Source of the DNA: Salimicrobium halophilum
Lineage (GTDB): Bacteria > Bacillota > Bacilli > Bacillales > Halobacillaceae
NCBI RefSeq assembly: GCF_900100295.1
Contig: NZ_FNEV01000001.1
Span: 1-64,000, forward strand
DNA length: 64,000 nucleotides
Direction of reading: 5' to 3'
Shown: in pieces, positions 56,459-64,000 of the stretch
How positions within the stretch are numbered: position 1 is the first letter of the stretch
How the letters are laid out: the number at the start of each line of letters is the position of its first letter
Program-made: the position numbers and the translations under genes
The notes under the pieces: model-generated
The model's database searches: none
What the model was told of the DNA's origin: nothing
The model's input: only the letters and a program-made list of their open reading frames with translations

Positions 56459-57964
56459 TCACTTTTTGACAAAGAGACGCCATTCATCTTTCTTTACTAA
56501 TCCAAGCATTACAGAAAGAGGGATGTAAATAAGACTCACGGTTGCAATGGACAGGAAAAGAGCAATGGGAGAACCAGGGAGAGCATTCGTTGTGACGTAC
56601 CCGACCGCAAAAGAAAGGGACAGGAGGACAAGGAATGCCCCTGCTTGTTTGCCTGTCATGATGTGATAACGGTGCCTGTACATAGTGAGCATGTGGAGAC
56701 CGGTGACCAGCACGACGCCGAGTACCATCGCAATAACGACACCTGAAAAGCCGATGGACGTAGTAAGGAGTAGAAGGATGCTGTACTTCAAGAGATTCCC
56801 GAATAATGAGTTCATCATCGCTTCCTTAGCAAAATCGAGTGCCTGGAGAGCTGCCTGTAGTGGACTCTGCATGTAATGCAGCAGAAAGAAAGGAGCCATC
56901 AACTTAAGCATCTCATCTCCTGAAGTCGTGTTATAAAGAAGAGATAGAATAGATGTCGGGTGAATGAGGAGAAGGATCGTCGCAAATCCTCCGGATAGCA
57001 GAGACAGACGGATCGCTTGTTGAACCCGATGATTGACAAGCCCCCGGTCCCCTGATGCATGAGCCTCACTCAAAGCCGGTATGAGAGCGGTGGACAGCCC
57101 GTGTGTAAAGAAGGCCGGCATCATGAGAAGAGGCAGAATGAATCCTGTCAGCTGTCCGTATAACTGTGAGACTTCGATAGTCGTGTATCCGAAAAGCGTC
57201 AGGCCTTGAGCTACGACAATCGGTTCCAAAAAGTAAGTGGAAGAACCGATCGCCCGGTTCCCGGAAGCGGGAAGAGCTATATTCAACAAAGGCCTTGCAA
57301 TACTTTGAGTTTTCTCGTCTGCCACAGCGGGATTATAATCTTTTCGGAAATAATAGATCATACATACTAATGAGACGATTTCTCCGATCACTGCCCCGAT
57401 CATGACACCTGCTGCTGCTGTAACAAGCCCGTAAGCAAGAAGGGGGGGAGTAAAGATGAAAATGAAACCGATACGAACAACCTGCTCGAGTACTTGGGTG
57501 TAGGCTTGCGGTTTCATATTCTGTCTTCCCTGGAAATATCCTTTGATGACAGAACTTACCGCAATTACAGGGATAGCTGGAATAATGGCGCGGAGAACCA
57601 TAGTCACCCGCCCGTCCTGAAGCAGGACATCTGCGATGAACGGCGAAATAAACCATAACCCTACTCCTGTCACAATGCTCATGACTCCTGTCACCCACAG
57701 GGAGAATACCAGCGTAGGTTTGATGAGTTCCTCTTTTCCCGAGGTTTCCAGTTCGGATATTCGTTTCGCTATAGCGATCGGGAGTCCGACCTGGGTGATG
57801 GTAAAGACGAGCACCAGGGTAGGAAGAGCCATCATATAGATGCCTACCCCTTCTTCACCGAGGATGCGCGCAGTGACAATTCTGTTAACAAAGCCGAAAA
57901 TCCGGGTAATAAGCCCCGCTATGATAAGGAGGAGTGCCCCTTTCAGGAAAGTTTGTTTTGACAT
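56459..57964 (-). CDS. spoVB: Stage V sporulation protein B (MOP-superfamily flippase)
   Basis: Polytopic protein for spore cortex synthesis, thought to move a lipid-linked peptidoglycan precursor. 501 residues with about 14 transmembrane helices. The N-terminus MSKQTFLKGALLLIIAGL, RIFGFVNRIVTARILGEEGV and the central PLLNIALPASGNRAIGS are typical. The start is preceded by AAGGTG 11 bases away. It is the only large minus-strand gene outside the pilus locus. Confidence 0.94.
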   Translation of the reverse strand: MSKQTFLKGALLLIIAGLITRIFGFVNRIVTARILGEEGVGIYMMALPTLVLVFTITQVGLPIAIAKRISELETSGKEELIKPTLVFSLWVTGVMSIVTGVGLWFISPFIADVLLQDGRVTMVLRAIIPAIPVIAVSSVIKGYFQGRQNMKPQAYTQVLEQVVRIGFIFIFTPPLLAYGLVTAAAGVMIGAVIGEIVSLVCMIYYFRKDYNPAVADEKTQSIARPLLNIALPASGNRAIGSSTYFLEPIVVAQGLTLFGYTTIEVSQLYGQLTGFILPLLMMPAFFTHGLSTALIPALSEAHASGDRGLVNHRVQQAIRLSLLSGGFATILLLIHPTSILSLLYNTTSGDEMLKLMAPFFLLHYMQSPLQAALQALDFAKEAMMNSLFGNLLKYSILLLLTTSIGFSGVVIAMVLGVVLVTGLHMLTMYRHRYHIMTGKQAGAFLVLLSLSFAVGYVTTNALPGSPIALFLSIATVSLIYIPLSVMLGLVKKDEWRLFVKK

Positions 57965-58069
57965 TATCGTCCATTCACCTTCTCAAAGAAATAAAATTCC
58001 GCTACAATGGATTATATGCTTGTACATAAATAAACAATGACTCTTCATTAGAAAAGGAGTTCGGTTTTT

Positions 58070-58354
58070 ATGGAAGAAAAGCACGTGCAGGAATGGAGGA
58101 GTTATATCGATCCTGCTTTAGAGAGTAAAAAGCAGGAATTTTTACTGCTTGGTTATTCCACTGCCACGAAAGAAGAGATATGGAATTGCCTGAACAAAAA
58201 AGTATGGAAGAAAAATAAACAGAAACGTCTTCATGCTGTCGTCCAGGACGTGTTCCGGCTCCAGCCACATACGTATCTAAGTTACGTAGCCAACCAGATT
58301 TATCAGAATGATGACTTGAAAGCGAGCCTTGAGGCAGTGACGAAAGGTTTCTAG
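58070..58354 (+). CDS. comN: Post-transcriptional regulator ComN
   Basis: 94 residues, soluble, basic. Matches the ComN (YrzD) family by length and by the conserved CLNKKVWKKNKQKRLHAVVQD and TYLSYVANQIYQ segments. In B. subtilis ComN acts post-transcriptionally on comE competence expression and localises to the pole. The gene is between spoVB and secDF, as in Bacillus. The start follows AAAAGGAG. Confidence 0.87.
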   Translation: MEEKHVQEWRSYIDPALESKKQEFLLLGYSTATKEEIWNCLNKKVWKKNKQKRLHAVVQDVFRLQPHTYLSYVANQIYQNDDLKASLEAVTKGF

Positions 58355-58384
58355 GCGCAGGTACAACAAGGGGGAACGAACGGA

Positions 58385-60670
58385 ATGAAAAAAAGAGGTC
58401 GAATAGTCGCCTTTTTTCTAATAGTAGCGCTTCTGGCTTCTATGATTGGGACGACCGTCACAGGAATTGCGAAAGATATCAAACTCGGATTGGATCTGCA
58501 GGGAGGATTCGAGATCCTCTATGAAGTGGATCCGATCAATGAAGAACAGGAAGTGAACAGACAGGTACTCGAGGCTACGGTCCAGTCTCTGACCCAGCGT
58601 GTAGACTCGCTAGGTATCAGTGAGGCGAACATCAATATCGAAGAGCCGGACCGGATCAGAGTGCAACTCGCTGGTGTCGAGAATCAGCAGGAAGCAAGGG
58701 AACTGCTGTCGACGACGGCTGAATTGTCGTTCCGCGACGTAGAGGGGGAAGAGTATCTCGATGGTAGTGATATTGTCGAAGGTAGCGCTCAACAGTCCTT
58801 TGATGCGAACACGAACCAGCCTGTCGTCACTGTGAAGATGGAAAGTGCACAGGAATTCTATGAGGTTTCGGATACGATTACAAGCATGGAACAGGATCCG
58901 AACACCCCTTACAATGATCGGATGATGGTCATCTGGCTCGACTATGCAGAGCTTGATACGACGTTCCCGGAGGAATACGGGAAAGAAGATCCCGCTTATA
59001 TTTCTGCTCTCGGGTTCAATAATGACGAACCGATCCGAAGTACAGACGTACAGATTGACGGGAACTTCACCGTCGAGTCTGCGAAACAACTAGCAGATAT
59101 GCTTAACTCCGGTTCTTTGCCGGTGAACCTTGAAGAAATGTATTCGACATCCGTCGGAGCCCAGTTCGGGGAGCAGGCGATGAACAAAACGATCATCGCC
59201 GGAGCTATCGGTATAGCACTCATCTTCCTTTATATGATTGCGTATTACCGCTTCCCGGGAATCATCGCAACCGTCACATTGACGGTGTACATTTATCTCA
59301 TCCTTCTTGTGTTCGAATTGTTGAATGGTGTGCTTACCCTTCCGGGGATCGCTGCCCTTATTCTGGGTGTGGGTATGGCGGTGGACGCCAATATCATCAC
59401 CTATGAACGGATCAAAGAAGAACTGAAGGCTGGAAAGACGGTCATGTCCGCCTTCAAAGCCGGTAATAAAAGGTCTCTCGCAACGATTCTGGATGCGAAC
59501 ATCACTACGATGATCGCGGCCGCTGTTCTGTTCATATTCGGAACGAGTTCAGTCAAAGGGTTTGCGACGATGCTGATCATAAGTATTCTCGTCAGCTTCA
59601 TCACGGCCGTATTCGGTTCGCGTTTATTCTTGAGTCTTTGGGTGAAGAGCCGTTTCCTTAATAAGCGACCGAAGTGGTTCGGTGTGAAACCGGAAGATAT
59701 CCAGGACATCGATGATACGACGCCTGTCAACACGACGTGGAAGGGAAGAACTTTCAATTTTGCAGCGATGCGTAAACGTTTCTTCGCCGTTTCCATCGTA
59801 CTGATCGGTGCCGGGGCCATCGCTCTGATGATTTTCAAGTTGAATCTAGGTATCGACTTTACGAGTGGTTCGAGAGTATCTATTCTCTCCGATGGGAACA
59901 TCCAGGCGTCACAGGTAGAAGAAACGCTCGAAGAAGATTTCGGTGTAACCGCCAAACAGGTGGTCATATCCGGAGATAATGATGAGATTGCCGTCGCCCG
60001 ATTCGAGACGGTACTATCGAAGGACAAGGTCGCTGAAATCCAGAACTATTACGAAGAAGAGTATGGGAACACGCCTAACGTCAGTACGGTTTCGCCGATC
60101 GTCGGTCAGGAGCTTGCGAAAAACGCGGCGCTTGCTGTGTTGTATGCGTCGATCGGAATCATCATTTATGTGACGATCCGCTTCGAGTTCTATTTTGCAC
60201 TTACGGCGATCCTTGCACTGCTGCACGATGCGTTCTTCATCATTGCATTGTTCAGCATTACAAGACTTGAGTTCGATATCACAATCATTGCCGCTATACT
60301 GACGATTGTCGGGTATTCGGTCAATGATACGATCGTAACCTTTGACCGGATCCGTGAGAACCTGCGTCTGAAACGGAAGGTCAAATCGTTCGGTGAACTC
60401 GCAGAAGTCGTCAACTCCAGTCTGATGCAGACACTCGCCCGAAGTTTCAATACAGTCATAACGGTTGTGTTTGCGGCATTGATGCTTTTCTTATTCGGTG
60501 CCTCCTCGATAACGAACTTCGGTTTCGCACTTGTCGTAGGGCTTGCTGCAGGTACGTATTCGTCCCTGTTCATCGCTTCCCAGATATGGCTTGTCATGAG
60601 AGGGCGCTCCATCAATGAAAAACCGATTGAGTATTCTACGAAGAAGAAAACCGGAGGCCCGCAAGTATAA
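58385..60670 (+). CDS. secDF: Protein translocase subunit SecDF (fused)
   Basis: Proton-driven accessory of SecYEG. 761 residues, SecD (about 1-440) fused to SecF (about 455-761), 12 transmembrane helices in all. The SecD part has LGLDLQGGFEILYEV and GVGMAVDANIITYERIKEE; the SecF part has LGIDFTSGSRV and VGYSVNDTIVTFDRIRENL. The fused form is normal for Bacillaceae. The start follows CAAGGGGGAACG. Confidence 0.97.
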   Translation: MKKRGRIVAFFLIVALLASMIGTTVTGIAKDIKLGLDLQGGFEILYEVDPINEEQEVNRQVLEATVQSLTQRVDSLGISEANINIEEPDRIRVQLAGVENQQEARELLSTTAELSFRDVEGEEYLDGSDIVEGSAQQSFDANTNQPVVTVKMESAQEFYEVSDTITSMEQDPNTPYNDRMMVIWLDYAELDTTFPEEYGKEDPAYISALGFNNDEPIRSTDVQIDGNFTVESAKQLADMLNSGSLPVNLEEMYSTSVGAQFGEQAMNKTIIAGAIGIALIFLYMIAYYRFPGIIATVTLTVYIYLILLVFELLNGVLTLPGIAALILGVGMAVDANIITYERIKEELKAGKTVMSAFKAGNKRSLATILDANITTMIAAAVLFIFGTSSVKGFATMLIISILVSFITAVFGSRLFLSLWVKSRFLNKRPKWFGVKPEDIQDIDDTTPVNTTWKGRTFNFAAMRKRFFAVSIVLIGAGAIALMIFKLNLGIDFTSGSRVSILSDGNIQASQVEETLEEDFGVTAKQVVISGDNDEIAVARFETVLSKDKVAEIQNYYEEEYGNTPNVSTVSPIVGQELAKNAALAVLYASIGIIIYVTIRFEFYFALTAILALLHDAFFIIALFSITRLEFDITIIAAILTIVGYSVNDTIVTFDRIRENLRLKRKVKSFGELAEVVNSSLMQTLARSFNTVITVVFAALMLFLFGASSITNFGFALVVGLAAGTYSSLFIASQIWLVMRGRSINEKPIEYSTKKKTGGPQV

Positions 60671-60799
60671 TTCAACAGTCGCTCTCTTTCAGGGGGCGGC
60701 TTTTATTTTTGCTTCCTTTCGTTCCGGATGGCAAAAACTGTGTTCATAGATTGAAGGGCACGTTGGTCGGGTATATATAAGTAAAAGGAGGCTGTGCAG

Positions 60800-61111
60800 A
60801 TGAAAGGGCAATCTTATATTATTTTAGCGATCGTCTTTGCATTACTTGTGGCAATCTTTGCAGTTATTAACGTAGATCCGGTGCAGGTCAATTATCTATT
60901 CGGCTCCGGAGAAGCGCCTCTGATTCTTGTCATACTCATTTCTGTTCTGATGGGCGGAGTCATCACTGCTTCTGTTGGAGCACTTCGATATTTTCGTCTG
61001 AAGCGGGATTATAAGAATCTGGAGAAGAAACAGGACACGAACCAGTCTGCTGTGGCAGAAGGGAAACAGAACGAAGAGGAAAACTCTGCAGAACGACAAA
61101 CAGTGGAATAA
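60800..61111 (+). CDS. yrvD: LapA-domain (DUF1049) membrane protein, YrvD-like
   Basis: 103 residues with two transmembrane helices (about 5-24 and 41-65) and a charged tail. NVDPVQVNYLFGSGEAPL between the helices is the LapA-domain pattern. The start ATG 60800 is 8 bases after AAAGGAGG; GTG 60794 is too close. In B. subtilis yrvD also precedes recJ. Function unknown. Confidence 0.87.
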   Translation: MKGQSYIILAIVFALLVAIFAVINVDPVQVNYLFGSGEAPLILVILISVLMGGVITASVGALRYFRLKRDYKNLEKKQDTNQSAVAEGKQNEEENSAERQTVE

Positions 61112-61113
61112 GG

Positions 61114-61143
61114 TTGTTTGCACCCCATGGCCTTTAGTATAAT
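61114..61143 (+). promoter_or_regulatory. Promoter of recJ
   Basis: TTGTTT (61114-61119), 18-bp spacer, TATAAT (61138-61143), 23 bases before the recJ start. Confidence 0.5.
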
Positions 61144-61165
61144 AAATAGGTCAGGGGTGTCGTTT

Positions 61166-63460
61166 ATGTTAAAAAGTAAAATGAAATGGGACTTTACATA
61201 TAGTTCTGGTCATACAGATGATGACCTTATCCATGAGTTGCTCCGTCAGCGGGGGATCCACACGGAGGAAGAGCAGGAGAAATTTTTGAACCCTTCTCTC
61301 TCTGAGCTTCATGATCCTTTCCTGATCAATGGAATGCGGAAAGCTGTGAACCGGGTGAAGGAAGCCATTCATCTGGGCGAATCGATCCTCGTTTTCGGCG
61401 ACTATGATGCGGACGGGGTCAGTTCTACCGCGCTGATGATGGAATGTCTTACATCCATGGGAGCAAACTGTGACTTTTATATACCGAATCGTTTCACGGA
61501 AGGGTATGGGCCGAATGAACAAGCGTTTCGCCTGGCTCATCAGCAGGGGTATTCGATCATAATTACGGTGGATACCGGAATCGCTGCTGTTCACGAAGCG
61601 GAAGTGGCAAGAGAACTTGGGATCGATCTGATCATCACCGATCACCATGAAATACAGAAGGAACTGCCGGATGCTTATACGATTCTTCATCCGAAGACGT
61701 CGGTGCAGTATCCGTTTCATGAACTGGCGGGAGTCGGGGTGGCTTTCAAATTCGCTCATGCTCTTCAAGGCGAATATCCGGAACATTTGCTCGATCTCGT
61801 AGCACTCGGTACCGTAGCCGATCTCGTTCCCTTGCAGGAAGAGAACCGGGTTCTCGTCACCTATGGACTGGAAGCTTTGTCCAGGACGAAACGACCGGGC
61901 CTTCAGGCAATGAAAAAGCTGAATAATATCGAAGGATACGTGGACGAAGAAGCTGTAGGTTTTATGATCGGGCCGCGTATGAATGCCGTCGGTCGCCTTC
62001 AGGATGCATCGCCTGCGGTGGATCTCCTGATTACCGAAGACCAGACAGAAGCGGAAGAACTTGCTGAATTTGTGCAGGAATTGAATAAAGAACGTCAGAA
62101 AATCGTACAGGATATCGCTGCAGAAGCTGAATCTATGTTGGATGCTTCATCCGAAGACGAAGTGATTATAGTAGCTAAAGAAGGCTGGAACCCGGGGGTC
62201 CTTGGTATTGTAGCTTCGAAGCTTGTACGGAAATTCGATAGACCTGCAATCGTCCTGGCTATTGATGAAGAGAAGCAGGAAGCGAAAGGCTCTGCAAGAA
62301 GTATCGATGCTTACGATATGTTCGAAAATTGCATGCAAGTAAGAGACCTGTTCCTGCATTTCGGTGGACACGCGCAGGCGGCCGGGATGACTCTGTCGTT
62401 AGAAAATGTGGATACGTTGAGAGAGGAATTGTGCCGCTTGGCGAGAGAGAAACTATCCGACGACGATTATCAGCAGTCGCTCGGCGTGACGATGAGTCTT
62501 TCTCTCGAAGAAGTGACCATCAAACAGATAGAATTAATCAATCAGCTGAGACCGTTCGGGATGGCCAATCCGAAACCATATTTCCACCTGAAGTCGAAAG
62601 CTAAAGAAGTACGTCTGATCGGCAGTAAGAAGAATCATCTCAAGTTCACGCTCGAAGATGAGGGGACCCGTCTTGATGCGATTGCTTTCGGTCAGGGAGA
62701 GGCGTATCCACTGATCGCCCCGCAATCTCCGATAGAATTTGTGGGACAGCTCAGTATCAATGAATGGAATGGAATGAGGAAGCCCCAGCTGATGGTCGAG
62801 GACCTGGCAGTGAATAAATGGCAAATGTTTGATATAAGAGGGTCCAAACACCTGAATAAACATTTTCAGAAGCCAGCGGATGATATTGCCTGCGTGACAT
62901 TCAGCGAAGCGGTGAACGATCCGGACGGTTTGCCGGTATTTTCATTCATGGATGAAGAGGTGAAAGGTTATCCATCGCTCGTTGTGCTCGACCTGCCGGA
63001 GAGTCTGGAGCAGATGAAAGAGTTGCTATCTTCTGCAGATGTAGAACGATTGTACATGGCTTATTCATTGAAAGAGGATGCGTTCATGCAGACGCTTCCG
63101 ACGAGGGATCACTTCAAATACTTCTACGGCATGCTGAAGAAGAAGGGAACGTTCGACCTTGAGAAAGATGCTGTTCTGCTTTCCAGGCATAAGGGTTGGC
63201 GGGTAGAATCGATTAAATTCATTTGTAACGTGTTTTTTGACCTCGATTTTGTTACAATGAAAGATGGTTATTTGCGCGTCAATGAGCAACCTGAGCAAAA
63301 AGATCTGACGGAATCCCGTACTTTTCAGAAGCGCCAGGAACAGATTGAAGTGGAAAAAACGCTATATTATTCGACATATAGAGAATTGAGAGAGTGGATA
63401 GAGACCCAGATGGAAAACACAGGGTCTCCAGTCAAGGAGGAAATAGGACATGGATTATAA
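61166..63460 (+). CDS. recJ: Single-strand DNA exonuclease RecJ
   Basis: 5'-3' exonuclease for recombination and mismatch repair. 764 residues. DHH-family motifs: [13 protein letters not shown] (about 75-90), [13 protein letters not shown] and DHHEIQ; DHHA1 motif [11 protein letters not shown] (about 400) and OB domain after it; the C-terminal domain is that of bacillar RecJ. The start ATG 61166 is about 8 bases after GGGGTG; the upstream in-frame ATG at 61118 overlaps the promoter. It overlaps apt by 11 bases. Confidence 0.96.
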   Translation: MLKSKMKWDFTYSSGHTDDDLIHELLRQRGIHTEEEQEKFLNPSLSELHDPFLINGMRKAVNRVKEAIHLGESILVFGDYDADGVSSTALMMECLTSMGANCDFYIPNRFTEGYGPNEQAFRLAHQQGYSIIITVDTGIAAVHEAEVARELGIDLIITDHHEIQKELPDAYTILHPKTSVQYPFHELAGVGVAFKFAHALQGEYPEHLLDLVALGTVADLVPLQEENRVLVTYGLEALSRTKRPGLQAMKKLNNIEGYVDEEAVGFMIGPRMNAVGRLQDASPAVDLLITEDQTEAEELAEFVQELNKERQKIVQDIAAEAESMLDASSEDEVIIVAKEGWNPGVLGIVASKLVRKFDRPAIVLAIDEEKQEAKGSARSIDAYDMFENCMQVRDLFLHFGGHAQAAGMTLSLENVDTLREELCRLAREKLSDDDYQQSLGVTMSLSLEEVTIKQIELINQLRPFGMANPKPYFHLKSKAKEVRLIGSKKNHLKFTLEDEGTRLDAIAFGQGEAYPLIAPQSPIEFVGQLSINEWNGMRKPQLMVEDLAVNKWQMFDIRGSKHLNKHFQKPADDIACVTFSEAVNDPDGLPVFSFMDEEVKGYPSLVVLDLPESLEQMKELLSSADVERLYMAYSLKEDAFMQTLPTRDHFKYFYGMLKKKGTFDLEKDAVLLSRHKGWRVESIKFICNVFFDLDFVTMKDGYLRVNEQPEQKDLTESRTFQKRQEQIEVEKTLYYSTYRELREWIETQMENTGSPVKEEIGHGL

Positions 63461-63965
63461 AGAGCATATAGCAATAGTTGAAGATTGGCCGAAAGAAGGG
63501 GTGCAGTTCAAGGATATCACCCCTCTTATGGATAACGGTCCGGCATTCAAATCAGCCGTGGATGACATCGTAGAGTATGCCAAAAAACGCGATATCGATA
63601 TCGTCGTCGGGCCTGAAGCCCGCGGTTTCATCGTAGGTTGCCCGGTCTCCTACGCTCTAGAAATCGGATTTGCTCCTGTGCGTAAAGAAGGGAAACTACC
63701 AAGGGAAACGATCAAAGTCGATTACGGTCTCGAGTACGGGGATGACGTTCTGACGATCCATAAAGATGCCATCAAACCAGGCCAACGAGTACTGATCATC
63801 GACGATCTTCTTGCTACGGGTGGTACTATTGAAGCCACAATCGACCTTGTGGAACAACTGGGCGGAGAAGTTGCCGGTTGTGCTTTCCTTATCGAACTGA
63901 AGTACTTGAATGGCCGGGATAAGCTAGAGGATTATGATATTCTGACACTGATGGAGTATGAATAA
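63450..63965 (+). CDS. apt: Adenine phosphoribosyltransferase
   Basis: Salvages adenine to AMP with PRPP. 171 residues. PRPP motif [16 protein letters not shown], adenine-binding [10 protein letters not shown] and the N-terminal [14 protein letters not shown]. The start follows AAGGAGG. recJ-apt is the usual order in bacilli (followed by relA outside this window). Confidence 0.98.
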   Translation: MDYKEHIAIVEDWPKEGVQFKDITPLMDNGPAFKSAVDDIVEYAKKRDIDIVVGPEARGFIVGCPVSYALEIGFAPVRKEGKLPRETIKVDYGLEYGDDVLTIHKDAIKPGQRVLIIDDLLATGGTIEATIDLVEQLGGEVAGCAFLIELKYLNGRDKLEDYDILTLMEYE

Positions 63966-63992
63966 AAGAGTGCCCGAAAAGGGCGCTCTTTT
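63964..63992 (+). terminator. Intrinsic terminator of apt
   Basis: Stem AAAAGAGTGCCC / GGGCGCTCTTTT with loop GAAAA; the 3' arm ends in the T-run. Confidence 0.85.
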
Positions 63993-64000
63993 CCTATAAT

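Overview
This window is chromosomal DNA of a low-to-moderate GC, spore-forming Bacillota bacterium of the family Bacillaceae. The gene order follows the Bacillus subtilis block ysoA-tig-clpX-lonA-ysxC-hemAXCDBL-spoVID-valS-folC-comC-spoIIB-radC-mreBCD-minCD-spoIVFAB-rplU-ysxB-rpmA-spo0B-obg-pheB-pheA-safA-coxA-yrbC-ruvAB-queA-tgt-yajC-yrbG-spoVB-comN-secDF-yrvD-recJ-apt. Sporulation genes (spoVID, spoIIB-like, spoIVFA/FB, spo0B, safA, coxA-like, spoVB) show an endospore former. Acid-rich proteins and an ArsB/NhaD-type carrier fit a moderately halophilic genus near Halobacillus, but the genus is inference.

Layout. 1-142: the 3' half of a tRNA-Arg gene with its terminator, which looks like the right-hand attachment site of an element lying to the left of the window. 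200-7260: TPR protein, trigger factor, ClpX, LonA and EngB (lonB is absent). 7318-8540: an orphan amino-acid ABC ATPase and a small membrane protein inserted before the haem genes. 8787-14999: the hemAXCDBL operon (glutamate to uroporphyrinogen III, plus HemX). 15152-20602: spoVID, a small membrane gene, T-box-controlled valS, folC.

20654-34971 is the most interesting part. Where B. subtilis has little more than comC, this genome has a full monoderm type IV pilus locus: a membrane diguanylate cyclase, three prepilin-like proteins (two with beta-helix-like passenger regions), an acidic membrane protein, a VanW/G5 protein, pilB, pilT, pilC, the major pilin pilA, pilD, pilM, pilN and pilO. The pilA leader (31313-31441) carries a c-di-GMP-II riboswitch whose P1 stem overlaps an intrinsic terminator, which predicts that c-di-GMP turns pilin on. 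The assembly ATPase PilB has the two MshEN-type motifs known to bind c-di-GMP. Synthesis, transcriptional sensing and possible post-translational sensing of the same messenger are thus encoded together.

35050-46720: SpoIIB-like SPOR protein, radC, cell shape and division genes (mreBCD, minCD), the sigma-K processing pair spoIVFA/FB, the L21-Prp-L27 cluster with an L21 leader, spo0B, obg, pheB and pheA. 46828-49462: safA, nadE, coxA-like lipoprotein and yrbC. 49496-50037 is a gene-free 540-bp stretch with an array of AACCGT-type motifs and two tandem long palindromes. 50038-63965: ruvAB, tRNA queuosine genes, yajC, a carrier, a DUF421 protein, spoVB (minus strand), comN, secDF, a LapA-domain protein, recJ and apt. 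Almost all genes are on the plus strand; the exceptions are two small membrane genes, one pilin-like gene and spoVB.
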